From positions 1 through 32,207 of the IMG/VR virus record IMGVR_UViG_3300030202_001152: DNA of 32,207 nucleotides, one strand, 5' to 3'. Positions within the stretch are counted from its first letter, which is position 1. Every line of letters begins with the position of its first letter. Shown here one piece after another: positions 1 to 7,990 of the stretch. This DNA comes from a virus. Below the pieces are notes generated by a model, which was not told the DNA's origin, did no database searches, and was given only the letters and a program-made list of their open reading frames with translations. The position numbers were made by a program, and so were the translations under genes.

Positions 1-746
1 TGTGCGGTAGTCCAGTCTTCTTCCTCACTAATAGTGTCAGGAGTAACTAGGCTAACTGTAGATACATGCTTACCCCACTTGAGGTCTGCATTGAAATCGT
101 GATTTTTGAACTGAGTATACTCATCATTAAGAGCTTTCATAAATAAATCATCTCTTTGTGGTCTAACTCTGCCAAAATAACCAGTGTAAATACCTTGATA
201 TTTATCATCTTTTACACCGATCAATACTCTAAGTTGATTAGTCTTAAGCACTTTTGCTAGGTTCTTGATCTCTGCAACGTTACCGTTAACAATATCAGCC
301 ATGGTATCATAATACACATTAGCACCTGCTGCAACATTTGCCCAAGCTTTTGTAAACTCAATTAGTTCTCTCTCGCCGTCATAAGCTTTTCTCTCACCGT
401 CTTTCTTCCACCAGTCATAAGTTGGTGCATCAGTTGACCATGTAGATTGACCTACATTGTTTAGCCATAGAGACTTTCCAGTTTGAGATAGTTTATGATT
501 ATTCTTTAGAAACAAATCTAGTTTAAATTTACCATCTTCATTTGCAAGCCAGAACGTTACTTTGTTCCAGTCTTGATCATTGCTAGTACCTGAGTATGCA
601 GGTTCTTGTTTTACATTTATGTCTAGCGCATGTAGTTCTGCCATTGTAGGGTTAACTGCAACAACATTTACATTTGTTAGACCGGAGTAGAATTCTCTAC
701 CACCTCCTGATACCTCTTCGGTACTTGCATTACTTTGTATTGCCAT
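1..746 (-). CDS. Putative ssDNA-binding-type replication protein, 3' end missing
   Basis: This reading frame starts at ATG 746 and stays open to the left edge, giving at least 248 residues; its C-terminus lies outside the window. The N-terminus is short and Ser/Gly-rich, followed by a region with FYSGLTNVNVVAVNPTMAEL and several Trp-rich segments (YDWWKKDGERKAY, TFWLAN). I remember similar proteins from Bacteroidetes phages, where they are usually annotated as single-stranded DNA-binding or left hypothetical. No single motif here proves DNA binding. Its position as a late member of the leftward replication operon, next to a RecA-like ATPase and a DnaB-like helicase, fits a replication or recombination role. 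The start is preceded by an AT-rich stretch with no Shine-Dalgarno, like its neighbours. The gene is certain; the function is tentative. Confidence 0.8.
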   Translation of the reverse strand, partial: MAIQSNASTEEVSGGGREFYSGLTNVNVVAVNPTMAELHALDINVKQEPAYSGTSNDQDWNKVTFWLANEDGKFKLDLFLKNNHKLSQTGKSLWLNNVGQSTWSTDAPTYDWWKKDGERKAYDGERELIEFTKAWANVAAGANVYYDTMADIVNGNVAEIKNLAKVLKTNQLRVLIGVKDDKYQGIYTGYFGRVRPQRDDLFMKALNDEYTQFKNHDFNADLKWGKHVSTVSLVTPDTISEEEDWTTA

Positions 747-765
747 ATCTATATATATTTAATTA

Positions 766-1155
766 TTAAAATTGTGTTAATTGATTATCGTCTGTAGATT
801 CTATAGTATTTATTGTATTAGCTATAGAGTCCATAGCTGCCTCTTCGTTTACTTCAGTTTCTACCGTAGGTACAGGAATACTAGTTTGATTTGTATCATC
901 TACATCTACTTCTGCAAATGTAGTATCATCTACAAAAGTAAACGACAGTTTTCTAATCTTTTTAGCTTTCTTACCTTTTAGTGCAGGGTGCTCAAACATT
1001 TGTTTTACTTCCCATGCCTGTAAACTATACTTATCTCTGATCCCATTACGGTCTACACCGTTATCTAGGTCAGCTATAATCATACTAGTAGTTATTCTTG
1101 CTGGTGTCTCTTGTTTTACAACCCCACCAGGAGTTGGTTCATTCGCGTCTATCAT
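766..1155 (-). CDS. Conserved-looking phage protein with helix-turn-helix-like centre
   Basis: This 129-aa protein of unknown function lies 16 nt downstream of the RecA-like ATPase and 19 nt before the putative ssDNA-binding gene, so it is in the same operon. Residues about 20-60 form a compact charged segment (MIIADLDNGVDRNGIRDKY followed by WEVKQMFEHPALKGKKAKK). This reads like a small helix-turn-helix or helicase-partner domain with a basic end. The C-terminal half is acidic and Thr-rich with no Cys or membrane segment, probably disordered. Acidic tails like this are common on phage ssDNA-binding and accessory replication proteins, so it could be a partner of the adjacent protein. That is inference from context; I cannot assign a family. 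Confidence 0.8.
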   Translation of the reverse strand: MIDANEPTPGGVVKQETPARITTSMIIADLDNGVDRNGIRDKYSLQAWEVKQMFEHPALKGKKAKKIRKLSFTFVDDTTFAEVDVDDTNQTSIPVPTVETEVNEEAAMDSIANTINTIESTDDNQLTQF

Positions 1156-1171
1156 AGTTTTCGTGATTTAA

Positions 1172-1894
1172 TTAGTCTATAAAAATTTGATCCCAAGCTA
1201 AAGGCATGGTTGCGCCTTTTAAATGTGCACATCTAGAACCTGCAGTTACATCGTCTAGAGAGTTAAAACTAATCATAGTCTCATCTTCTTCTCTATATAC
1301 ATAACCTACAGCATCTGCATTAGCACATGTAATTTGTTTAATCTTACCTGTAAGGTCAAGGTCTTTTACTGCTACCTCTTTACCTTTCTTCTCTAGCATT
1401 TTATCTTTTAGATGACCTACAAGAATAATATGATCTGCTAGTTTATTTAGCTTGTCAATCCATTCTTTGTATGCCATACGCAAATACAAATAACCAGCAC
1501 CGTTAGGCAATGACAATACAGATAATCCTTCTTTCTTAACGTCAAAGTTCTTACCCATAGGTGTCTTTTGATATATTGCTTTTGCATGTAATTCACACCA
1601 TTCTTCTAGTTTAGATATAGTGTCGATAGCTACATATTTGTACGGTCTGCCCTGCTTCATGATCTCACTACCAATAGCCTGCAAGTCTGCAAGACTATTT
1701 GCTTTTACTTTTAGTGCATCAACCATATCAGAACCATCCTCTAGATCTATAATCAAACAGTTGTCAAGCTGTGACAATACTGTAGTCTTACCGATCTTTG
1801 GTGGACCATATATAACCATATTTTTAGGCGATTTACGGCTCGCCATAACCTTAACTTTAGGTAATTCCATAGTTTCCATATAATTAGTTTTCAT
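1172..1894 (-). CDS. RecA-like AAA ATPase (Sak4-type recombinase candidate)
   Basis: This P-loop ATPase, about 240 aa from the chosen start, probably acts in phage recombination or annealing at replication forks. The Walker A motif GPPKIGKTT is about 33 residues in, followed by the strand NCLIIDLEDGSD. A Walker-B-like strand (YVAIDTISKLEEW) and a later hydrophobic strand (DHIILVGHLKDK) complete a RecA-fold core. Phage ATPases with GPPKxGKT and this length are usually classed as Sak4-like single-strand annealing or recombination proteins. The frame is open up to 1921, but I chose ATG 1894 because the 46-aa small ORF upstream ends at 1884, giving an 11-nt overlap like other joints in this operon. 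ATG 1846 (MASRKSPKN) is another option. Neighbouring replication genes support the role. Confidence 0.85.
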   Translation of the reverse strand: MKTNYMETMELPKVKVMASRKSPKNMVIYGPPKIGKTTVLSQLDNCLIIDLEDGSDMVDALKVKANSLADLQAIGSEIMKQGRPYKYVAIDTISKLEEWCELHAKAIYQKTPMGKNFDVKKEGLSVLSLPNGAGYLYLRMAYKEWIDKLNKLADHIILVGHLKDKMLEKKGKEVAVKDLDLTGKIKQITCANADAVGYVYREEDETMISFNSLDDVTAGSRCAHLKGATMPLAWDQIFID

Positions 1895-2024
1895 ACCACA
1901 CGCCCCAGATTTTACATCCATGACTAGTAGTGTTTATTAATACTCTTTTTATTACTTTCTTTTCTTTAGTTTCGCTAGCATCCATATACTTAGGATTCTT
2001 GCTATTTAATTTTCTTTTCTTCAT
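1884..2024 (-). CDS. Small basic 46-aa protein between helicase and ATPase genes
   Basis: This small ORF translates to 46 residues beginning MKKRKLNSKNPKYMDASETK and ending GCKIWGVWYEN. Its ATG (2024) overlaps the TGA stop of the DnaB-like helicase as ATGA, and its TAA (1884) lies just inside the start of the ATPase gene. Both joints are typical of translational coupling in this operon, and the small ORF fills what would otherwise be a gap between the two larger genes. The product is Lys-rich at its N-terminus and ends in a Trp/Tyr-rich tail; it has no membrane segment or recognisable domain. Function unknown. The coupling is good evidence of translation, but protein-level support is lacking. 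Confidence 0.6.
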   Translation of the reverse strand: MKKRKLNSKNPKYMDASETKEKKVIKRVLINTTSHGCKIWGVWYEN

Positions 2025-2977
2025 TCTTTTGCTCTCTCTTTAATTGTAAATGTTGACATCTCCGCTTCGTACGGTATCATACCTAGCAAACCATCACGGT
2101 TTTTCTCCATGTGTACTGCTAGCAGACCAACAGGATTCTCATTACAGTATGTATCTGTAATCCCATATAGATCATGTGGTCTTTGTAACATCATAACAAC
2201 ATGTGCATCCTGACCAATAGAGTCACCGCCAAACAAATCTGTTAGCAGCGGCTGATACTGTGCCTTAGCACGATGTTCTTGTTCTATGTTACGGTTTAAC
2301 TGAGATAACAGAATGTTTATAGTCCCCATTTTAGCTTGCAACCACATACATCCTTTTGATACCTCATTTAGTTTTTGTAATTCTTGTTCTCTACTACTTA
2401 AGATCAGTCTAGAGTGATCGAATACATTAATAATGGTGTAATCAGGCCTTTTGTTAGTTATATCTACATTAGCCTCTTTGATAAACTCCATATCCCTAGG
2501 TACATTGTTAAAGTATACAGGATAGTTCCCATACTTTAGTACCTCTTCTTTAAATTTTTGATAAGCGCTCTGTTCTAATTTCTTTTCTACAGATAACAGC
2601 TCACCTACCTGTTTGTTTACGCCTTTTGAGCCTGCACGCAGTATCTGCTGATAACCGGGCATCTCGAAAGTCCAATACAATACAAGCAAATTCTTACCTA
2701 TATTGTTATCCAATAAATCAAAGATCAATTGGTTACTAAACGCTGATTTACCTACACCTGGACGACCTGCAATTACATACATCTTACCTGGTTGCAAACC
2801 ACCTAGTAAGTTTTTGTTTAGTCTTGCCCATTTGGTAGGATACACCATACGTCTACCATTCATACCATCAGCTACCTGGTGCAATGACGCACTAATAGCT
2901 TTTCTTATGCTCTTAAATCCCTTATCCTTAAAGGGATCTTGTAATTCTGTTGGTTTCTTGTCTTGTGTCATTTTCAT
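2021..2977 (-). CDS. DnaB-like replicative helicase (RecA-fold C-terminal domain only)
   Basis: This 318-aa protein carries the ATPase core of the DnaB/gp4 hexameric helicases and would unwind DNA ahead of the phage polymerase. Walker A is GRPGVGKSAFSNQ near residue 70, preceded by GGLQPGKMYVIA. A Walker-B-like strand (YTIINVFDHSRLI) is near residue 185, and motif 3 is ILLSQLNRNIEQEHR near residue 225. The C-terminal segment (DSIGQDAHVVMMLQRPHDL, then MEKNRDGLLG) matches the arginine-finger and linker region of DnaB. It is shorter than cellular DnaB (about 450-470 aa) and lacks the N-terminal primase-interaction domain. No primase domain is fused to it, so primase must be elsewhere. It overlaps the upstream gene by 50 nt. 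Confidence 0.9.
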   Translation of the reverse strand: MKMTQDKKPTELQDPFKDKGFKSIRKAISASLHQVADGMNGRRMVYPTKWARLNKNLLGGLQPGKMYVIAGRPGVGKSAFSNQLIFDLLDNNIGKNLLVLYWTFEMPGYQQILRAGSKGVNKQVGELLSVEKKLEQSAYQKFKEEVLKYGNYPVYFNNVPRDMEFIKEANVDITNKRPDYTIINVFDHSRLILSSREQELQKLNEVSKGCMWLQAKMGTINILLSQLNRNIEQEHRAKAQYQPLLTDLFGGDSIGQDAHVVMMLQRPHDLYGITDTYCNENPVGLLAVHMEKNRDGLLGMIPYEAEMSTFTIKERAKE

Positions 2978-3479
2978 CTAAGTTTTCATACTTCTCCCAA
3001 GTATGGTTATTAATCCATGTTTCTAAGTTTTGCATATATGCAAGATTGTGCCTTTCTATTGTAAGTTGTGTATCTAAACACTTTATTATGTGTTTGTGTT
3101 TATATAGCTTATCCCCTACTATTTTTTTATATTTTGCTTTGCTCTTTGCATTAGCCTTAGAATCTGGATCCTTAGCATGTAACACTCTGACACCACGATC
3201 TGTAGTCATTACTTTCATAGGATAATTACCTATAAGCTCAGCAAACATCTGATCAAAATTCGAAGAGAAAAGATCTATGAACTCTTGTCTTATAAAATGT
3301 TGATCAGGTGTTTCGCCTAGCTTAATATATCCATCTTCTTGTAACTTCTCTAGATTTGGTTTTAGATTAAGATTGTTTAAATATGCATAACTTTCCTTGT
3401 AGATAACATATAGGTATAGATAATCGTCAGCAGACATACCTGTCTGTTCTAACACTTCAAAATCTATATCTACATTCAT
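2928..3479 (-). CDS. Helicase-adjacent protein, possible initiator or helicase loader
   Basis: This 183-aa protein has no family I can name with certainty. The N-terminal 55 residues (DDYLYLYVIYKESYAYLN, then LEKLQEDGYIKLGE) have the pattern of a winged-helix domain ending in a beta-wing. The C-terminal part is Lys-rich and contains ETWINNHTWEKYENL, a Trp-repeat segment often seen in phage proteins next to DnaB-like helicases. The gene directly precedes the helicase and overlaps it by 50 nt. It is the first gene after the promoter at 3532-3563. A role in origin recognition or helicase loading is plausible but is an inference from position and the winged-helix look. The ATG at 3479 follows an AT-rich leader of about 45 nt. 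Confidence 0.75.
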   Translation of the reverse strand: MNVDIDFEVLEQTGMSADDYLYLYVIYKESYAYLNNLNLKPNLEKLQEDGYIKLGETPDQHFIRQEFIDLFSSNFDQMFAELIGNYPMKVMTTDRGVRVLHAKDPDSKANAKSKAKYKKIVGDKLYKHKHIIKCLDTQLTIERHNLAYMQNLETWINNHTWEKYENLDENDTRQETNRITRSL

Positions 3480-3531
3480 ATGGCAGTAATGGTTATAAAA
3501 AGTTTTGTTATACTAATTTTAAATCTAAAAG

Positions 3532-3563
3532 CAAATATAATAAATTTTGTTATCATCTACAAA
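3532..3563 (-). promoter_or_regulatory. Bacteroidetes-type promoter for the helicase/ATPase operon
   Basis: Read on the minus strand, this stretch contains TTTG, a 20-nt spacer, and TATATTTG followed by C. That matches the Bacteroidetes primary sigma consensus (TTTG-N19-21-TAnnTTTG). Transcription would start near 3525 and give a leader of about 45 nt before the 183-aa gene. It lies in the largest gap (96 nt) of the left half of the replication block, right after the SF2 helicase stop codon, where an internal promoter would be expected. It is the best promoter match in the left arm and points to host RNA polymerase recognition. Confidence 0.75.
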
Positions 3564-3575
3564 TAATTTGTATAA

Positions 3576-4745
3576 TTATTCCCAAACAACATTCTTAAGA
3601 CTTTTTGTAGCCTTCTTAAGCCACTTTTCTTCCTGAGAATCAGCAACATAGATAATTACTATCTTACCAATTTTATCCTCCTGGAAACGTATTAATCGTC
3701 CCACACGCTGTATCATAGACAAAGCTTTGCTTGTAATACCACACATAATACCCATATTTGCGTTGGGAACATCAAAGCCTTGATTAAGAGCTTTTGTAGA
3801 AAATAGCACATTTATATCATCATTTTTAAATGATTCTAGTGCTAATTCTTTCTGCTTTTTTGTTTTGTTAGAGTGATAAGCCATACCTCCTGGTATAGAA
3901 TCACACAATTGATCCGTAAATGCATTTGCACCACCAAATACTAGTATTTTCTTGTCTGTATTTGATGCATATATCTGCTGAAACTTATTTATCTTGTTTT
4001 CTGCAAAATCTACAATCTGTTTACGAGCTCTAATACATCTATAAAACTGTACCGCTGCTTGTATTTGCACACCACTAGCATTTCTTTTAGCCAAAATTCT
4101 TCTAGCCTCGTTAAATGCATCAAAGTTACCTAGTTGCAGCTTCCAATAAACATATTTATTATTTATCTTTTTGTATGTTGCTTTCTCTTCTTCTGTAAGC
4201 TCTACAGGTACACATGTAATCTCATAAGGACTAACAATACCTAGTTTTACACATCTATCTAGTGTAATTTTGTATGCAGTTGGTGCTATTTCTTGCAATA
4301 ACTCTTTGTATTCCATTTCTTCTGGTAATGTTGCAGTCATACACAACAATCTATCAAAATGATTATTCTCAAAGAACATACGATACTGTGGTGACAAACC
4401 TAAATGTATCTCGTCACACACAACAATATCATAATGATGTCCTTGTAATTTATATGCACTTTGATAACACATAACTGTCACATTATCAGACGATACACCC
4501 CATTTATCAAATTCTTCTACAAACTGATCTTGCAATTGTACAGTAGGCACAAGTATCAATGCATCACCACCATTTTTTAGTGCATGTTCCACTGCTAATA
4601 CACCAACTCTAGATTTACCGAAGCCTGTACCTGCAATAACAGAACCAACAAAGTTTTGAGAAGCCCATGCATTTAGGGCCTTTCTTTGTTCTTTATCTCT
4701 TATTTTATTTATTTTACTCACAATATCATCGTCTTTAGTTACCAT
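3576..4745 (-). CDS. Superfamily 2 DEAD/DEAH-like DNA helicase
   Basis: This 389-aa SF2 helicase has all the expected motifs. Motif I is AGTGFGKSRVG near residue 40; motif II is IVVCDEIHLG (DEIH box) near 110; motif III is CMTATLPEE near 135. In the C-terminal RecA-like domain, motif IV-like KKILVFGGANAF, motif V STKALNQGFDVPNA and motif VI MIQRVGRLIRFQ are present. It resembles the UvsW/RadD-like compact phage helicases used in fork remodelling and recombination. The length is that of a bare two-domain motor, without accessory nuclease or zinc domains. It starts 7 nt inside the upstream 100-aa gene, so translation is coupled. The helicase class is clear; the exact substrate is not. Confidence 0.92.
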   Translation of the reverse strand: MVTKDDDIVSKINKIRDKEQRKALNAWASQNFVGSVIAGTGFGKSRVGVLAVEHALKNGGDALILVPTVQLQDQFVEEFDKWGVSSDNVTVMCYQSAYKLQGHHYDIVVCDEIHLGLSPQYRMFFENNHFDRLLCMTATLPEEMEYKELLQEIAPTAYKITLDRCVKLGIVSPYEITCVPVELTEEEKATYKKINNKYVYWKLQLGNFDAFNEARRILAKRNASGVQIQAAVQFYRCIRARKQIVDFAENKINKFQQIYASNTDKKILVFGGANAFTDQLCDSIPGGMAYHSNKTKKQKELALESFKNDDINVLFSTKALNQGFDVPNANMGIMCGITSKALSMIQRVGRLIRFQEDKIGKIVIIYVADSQEEKWLKKATKSLKNVVWE

Positions 4746-5041
4746 TTTTTAATGCCTTTTAAATTAATAATCCTATCTATTCTATCTTTCTTTAGTTTAT
4801 ATCTACTCATATCATTATGCACCGCTAGCTGCTTTGCTGTTGGCAGAGGTTTATAATCTTCTGGCGCAGCTACAAATTGACTATAGTTTGTACCTTCATA
4901 CCTATACTTTTTTACTCTAACCTCTATTAAATTAGTAGGTTTAAAATAATCATCAAATTCTCTTACTTTGCCTGCATATATCTTATCTAGATATTGTTTC
5001 TGTTTCAGTTCTGCTATTATATCTCTAGTTTCCTCCTTCAT
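4739..5041 (-). CDS. Unknown basic 100-aa protein between UDG and helicase
   Basis: I do not recognise this 100-aa protein. It begins with a charged helix (MKEETRDIIAELKQKQYL), has a central segment rich in Tyr and Val (IEVRVKKYRYEGTNYSQF) and ends in a strongly basic helix (YKLKKDRIDRIINLKGIKKW). There are no cysteines and no membrane segment. A basic C-terminus would suit nucleic-acid contact. It overlaps the uracil-DNA glycosylase gene by 17 nt and the SF2 helicase gene by 7 nt, so it is translated as part of the repair/replication operon. It could be an accessory factor of either neighbour; nothing in the sequence decides this. Confidence 0.7.
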   Translation of the reverse strand: MKEETRDIIAELKQKQYLDKIYAGKVREFDDYFKPTNLIEVRVKKYRYEGTNYSQFVAAPEDYKPLPTAKQLAVHNDMSRYKLKKDRIDRIINLKGIKKW

Positions 5042-5750
5042 ACTCTACAATATTTGATGTGTTCCACTCTATAGATTTATCAATAGTTTCATTGATGATA
5101 TTAAAATGCCCACAAGTATAAAAACCACTATTACCACCAGTGTAAGATTCGCTAGCAGGATGAGCAGCTTTAAGAATAGTTTGATTCCCTCTAATATATT
5201 GTTCATATGCTTGTGCTTTTTTACCCCACAGCACAAAAACAAGATTAGATTTATTTCTAGATAACATTTCTATAAACATTCTTGTAAAATCTTTCCATAA
5301 CTCTGTATGTGATCCGGCTTTACCTTGTTCTACAGTCAATGCTGTGTTAAGTAACAACACACCCTGTCTTGCCCAACTCTCTAATGATACATCTATATCT
5401 AACAATCCTTTTACATTTACTTCATGCTTGTTACCATAATCTATTTCTACAGCTGTGATTATATTCTTTAAACTTGGACTAACTTTACGTGTACCTGTAC
5501 GATTGGCAAACGCTAGTCCTGTTGCGCTACCATCATGATACGGATCTTGTCCCAATATTACAACTCTTACATCTTTTAGTGGACATAATCTAAATGCCTT
5601 AAATGTTCTAGATGTCTCCGGTAATATTGTTACACCTGCAGCTCTACGATCTCTAATATGTGCTGCTATTTTTTGAAACGTTTTTGTTTGTAGGATAGGT
5701 AACAACATTGGATACCAGTCTCCTAATTGACTTTGCATTATTTTACTCAT
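5025..5750 (-). CDS. ung: Uracil-DNA glycosylase, family 1
   Basis: This enzyme removes uracil from DNA, starting base-excision repair. The water-activating loop GQDPYHDGSATGLAFA carries the catalytic Asp, LLNTALTVEQGKAGSH matches the uracil-recognition region, and AAHPASESYTGG plus GFYTCGHFNIIN corresponds to the His-Pro leucine-loop block. The DNA-intercalating loop departs from the canonical HPSPLS, reading HPASES, so the Leu plug is not obvious. The frame is open from 5789, but ATG 5750 (MSKIMQSQLGDWYPML) matches the usual enzyme N-terminus (241 aa) and has a good A/T-rich leader; the upstream extension would overlap an inverted repeat. It lies directly after the polymerase gene. crAss-like phages also carry this enzyme, possibly to clear misincorporated dUMP. 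Confidence 0.92.
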   Translation of the reverse strand: MSKIMQSQLGDWYPMLLPILQTKTFQKIAAHIRDRRAAGVTILPETSRTFKAFRLCPLKDVRVVILGQDPYHDGSATGLAFANRTGTRKVSPSLKNIITAVEIDYGNKHEVNVKGLLDIDVSLESWARQGVLLLNTALTVEQGKAGSHTELWKDFTRMFIEMLSRNKSNLVFVLWGKKAQAYEQYIRGNQTILKAAHPASESYTGGNSGFYTCGHFNIINETIDKSIEWNTSNIVEYEGGN

Positions 5751-5773
5751 ATATATAGTTTTATAAATAAACA

Positions 5774-5840
5774 TGAGTGAGGCAAACATTTAATATTAGG
5801 GATGTCTCTTAAACACCCGGTTAGATTAGAACCTCACTCA
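5774..5840 (-). promoter_or_regulatory. Inverted repeat between polymerase and UDG genes
   Basis: A perfect 9-bp inverted repeat (TGAGTGAGG at 5774-5782, CCTCACTCA at 5832-5840) spans nearly the whole gap between the polymerase stop codon (5844) and the UDG start (5750). Between the arms, GGGTGT and ACATCCC on the minus strand can form a second helix with one bulged base. There is no U-run after it, so it is not a normal terminator. It could be an mRNA stabiliser, an RNase processing site or an operator. Confidence 0.5.
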
Positions 5841-5843
5841 CAC

Positions 5844-7742
5844 TTATTTTTCCCAGCAATTACTTACTGTTACTTCGGCTTTTAATAAGCCATTACTTAC
5901 AATCTCCAAAGCTGCCTGTTCCATTAGACCTTTCATAACTACAGCCCAATCAGACACCTGATCATTTCTACATATAGTATCTATCTGATCATGCACAGTC
6001 ATTACCACTTTAACCGGTAAATTATGTGCAGCTACATAATCTCTAATAAATACCAATGCCTTCTTAGTCATATCTGCAGATGCACCCTGTATAGGTGTGT
6101 TCTTGCTAGCACGCTCGATGCTACCCAGCTCCATGACTGACGATTTGTTATTCCAAATCTTTGGATACCATGTACTAAACCACCTCTTACGATTATATGG
6201 TGGGAAAGTTTTTATGTACCCAAACTTTTTACCAAAGTTACCTAGCTTATCTAGGAACCCTTTGATTGCCGGGAACGCTTGGAAATACTTTTCGATGAGG
6301 ACTTTAGCTCCGTCCACACTGATGTTAAGAGTATCAGCAAGCTTATTAGGGCCCATGCCATAAGCAAGCCCGAAATTAATAGTTTTGACATTTGTTCTCA
6401 ATTTTTTATGCTTTGGACAATTACATTTCATTCTAAGTTTCATGTAAGCGCAATCATCCTCTGCTGCATTTAACCATTCTTCTCCATAAACTAACTCTGC
6501 ACACGTAGAGTGTAAGTCTTCATTATTTTGTAGTGCTTTTATCCATACAGGATCCTTAGAACCAAATGCAATTACATTTAACTCCTGTGAACTGTAGTCT
6601 GCACTAACAAAACTCCAACCATCTGGCGCAGTAAAGCAATTCCTGTAAATATTATCTGCAGGTATCTGCTGCATATTAGGTTTACTACTACTTACACGAC
6701 CGGTGTCTAGTATCTGATGAAAGTTTGTATGTATTTTATTATCACTTGATAGGTTTTTAAAGAATGCATCACCATACGATGTGCATAATTTCATAGCCTC
6801 TTTATATTTTACATACTTGTCAATCAATGGATACTGAAATCTATACTTATACATTTGCTTACCATTTACATTATCTAGCTTTGGCACAAGACACTGAAAT
6901 ACTTCCAACACCTGTTTAGGTGATGTCCATTTTATATCTATCTTTCTCAAATCTTCTACCGCTGTAAACAAATCTGCTTGTACATATTTAGATACAAATC
7001 TATCTAGACGAGGATCAAGTGTAACCATATGATCCAAACTATCTTGTAAATTATCAGCTTTTTCTGTGTTAACTTTCTCAATCTTCTTCCAACTCTCTGA
7101 ATCTAAATCCAAACCATTGTACTCGATGTCTGCAAATGCTAGCACAACTTCATTCTCAAGATCAATAACTCTATTGAGTTGGTTTCTATCTACAAGTGGC
7201 AACTGATGTGTACGTATCTTTATCAAATACTCTACATCTTTTGCACCATACACAATCTGATTATCTGTAAATGGTTTGCTAGCTAGTCCTATAAATTTAC
7301 TACGCACCTCTTTATCTAGATCTACATCCAAATATCTTTTGCATACATCTTTCAGACCATAACCATAGTTTTGTTTACCACAGTTTAGCACACGCTCTAC
7401 CAAATATGTGTCATAGATACCTTCACATATAATATCTGACCACTTTTTAATAAACTTGTAGTCAAACTTTGCATTATGAAATATCTTTAGAATGTTTTTG
7501 TTTTGTAATATATTACGTAGTGGTTCAATGCTGACACGTCTAGTGTCAATAACAAACTGCTGATTTTCGTCACCAATCTGAAACATAATCATCTTCTTAG
7601 TAGTAAAATCAAAGCCCTCAGTCTCTGTGTCTACACCAAGTATCTGTTTTGTTTGACAATACCTTACCACATCATCAATCATTGCTGACTGATAATGCGG
7701 AGAAGGTACAGTTTTTGATGAACCATCTACTAAATGTATCAT
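5844..7742 (-). CDS. Family A DNA polymerase with 3'-5' exonuclease
   Basis: This 632-aa replicative polymerase belongs to the Pol I/T7 gp5 family. The N-terminal proofreading domain has Exo I (GVDTETEGFDF), Exo II (FHNAKFDYKFI) and Exo III (YGAKDVEYL) with all four acidic metal ligands. In the polymerase domain, motif A is SADYSSQELNVIA, motif B is RTNVKTINFGLAYGMG and motif C is VVMTVHDQIDT. The O-helix neighbour NTPIQGASADMTK is also conserved. Motif C reads HDQ rather than the usual HDE, keeping the catalytic Asp but changing the next carboxylate. No 5'-3' exonuclease domain is present, as in T7. The gene starts with ATGA overlapping the stop of the 83-aa gene upstream. This is the main replicase of the phage. 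Confidence 0.95.
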   Translation of the reverse strand: MIHLVDGSSKTVPSPHYQSAMIDDVVRYCQTKQILGVDTETEGFDFTTKKMIMFQIGDENQQFVIDTRRVSIEPLRNILQNKNILKIFHNAKFDYKFIKKWSDIICEGIYDTYLVERVLNCGKQNYGYGLKDVCKRYLDVDLDKEVRSKFIGLASKPFTDNQIVYGAKDVEYLIKIRTHQLPLVDRNQLNRVIDLENEVVLAFADIEYNGLDLDSESWKKIEKVNTEKADNLQDSLDHMVTLDPRLDRFVSKYVQADLFTAVEDLRKIDIKWTSPKQVLEVFQCLVPKLDNVNGKQMYKYRFQYPLIDKYVKYKEAMKLCTSYGDAFFKNLSSDNKIHTNFHQILDTGRVSSSKPNMQQIPADNIYRNCFTAPDGWSFVSADYSSQELNVIAFGSKDPVWIKALQNNEDLHSTCAELVYGEEWLNAAEDDCAYMKLRMKCNCPKHKKLRTNVKTINFGLAYGMGPNKLADTLNISVDGAKVLIEKYFQAFPAIKGFLDKLGNFGKKFGYIKTFPPYNRKRWFSTWYPKIWNNKSSVMELGSIERASKNTPIQGASADMTKKALVFIRDYVAAHNLPVKVVMTVHDQIDTICRNDQVSDWAVVMKGLMEQAALEIVSNGLLKAEVTVSNCWEK

Positions 7743-7990
7743 GAGTTTAATTTATTTTCTACTTCCAACCAGTATATTCTTTCCGCTTGTGCTTGATCTG
7801 CTTGCTCTTCTAAGTTATCATTATAGTCATTAATTATCTTAATTGCAGCGCCTGCTTTTATAATATCAATGTCCATATTATCAAACTTAAAGATAAGCAA
7901 TTTCTTGCGAAGCGCAACCTCATATGCTAGTTTAAATTCATTTTCTCGGCATTCATCTATCAATGAAAATACCCATTTCATCTGTCCCAT
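7739..7990 (-). CDS. Unknown 83-aa protein upstream of the polymerase
   Basis: I cannot assign this 83-aa protein. It is mostly helical by pattern, with a central aliphatic stretch (IDIIKAGAAIKIINDY) and a charged, Glu/Gln-rich C-terminal helix (LEEQADQAQAERIYWLEVEN). It has no predicted signal peptide and no cysteine pair. Its stop codon overlaps the polymerase start (ATGA), and its own start lies inside the end of the 43-aa membrane protein gene, so it is firmly embedded in the coupled chain. The position suggests a small factor expressed together with the polymerase, but this is only context. Confidence 0.7.
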   Translation of the reverse strand: MGQMKWVFSLIDECRENEFKLAYEVALRKKLLIFKFDNMDIDIIKAGAAIKIINDYNDNLEEQADQAQAERIYWLEVENKLNS

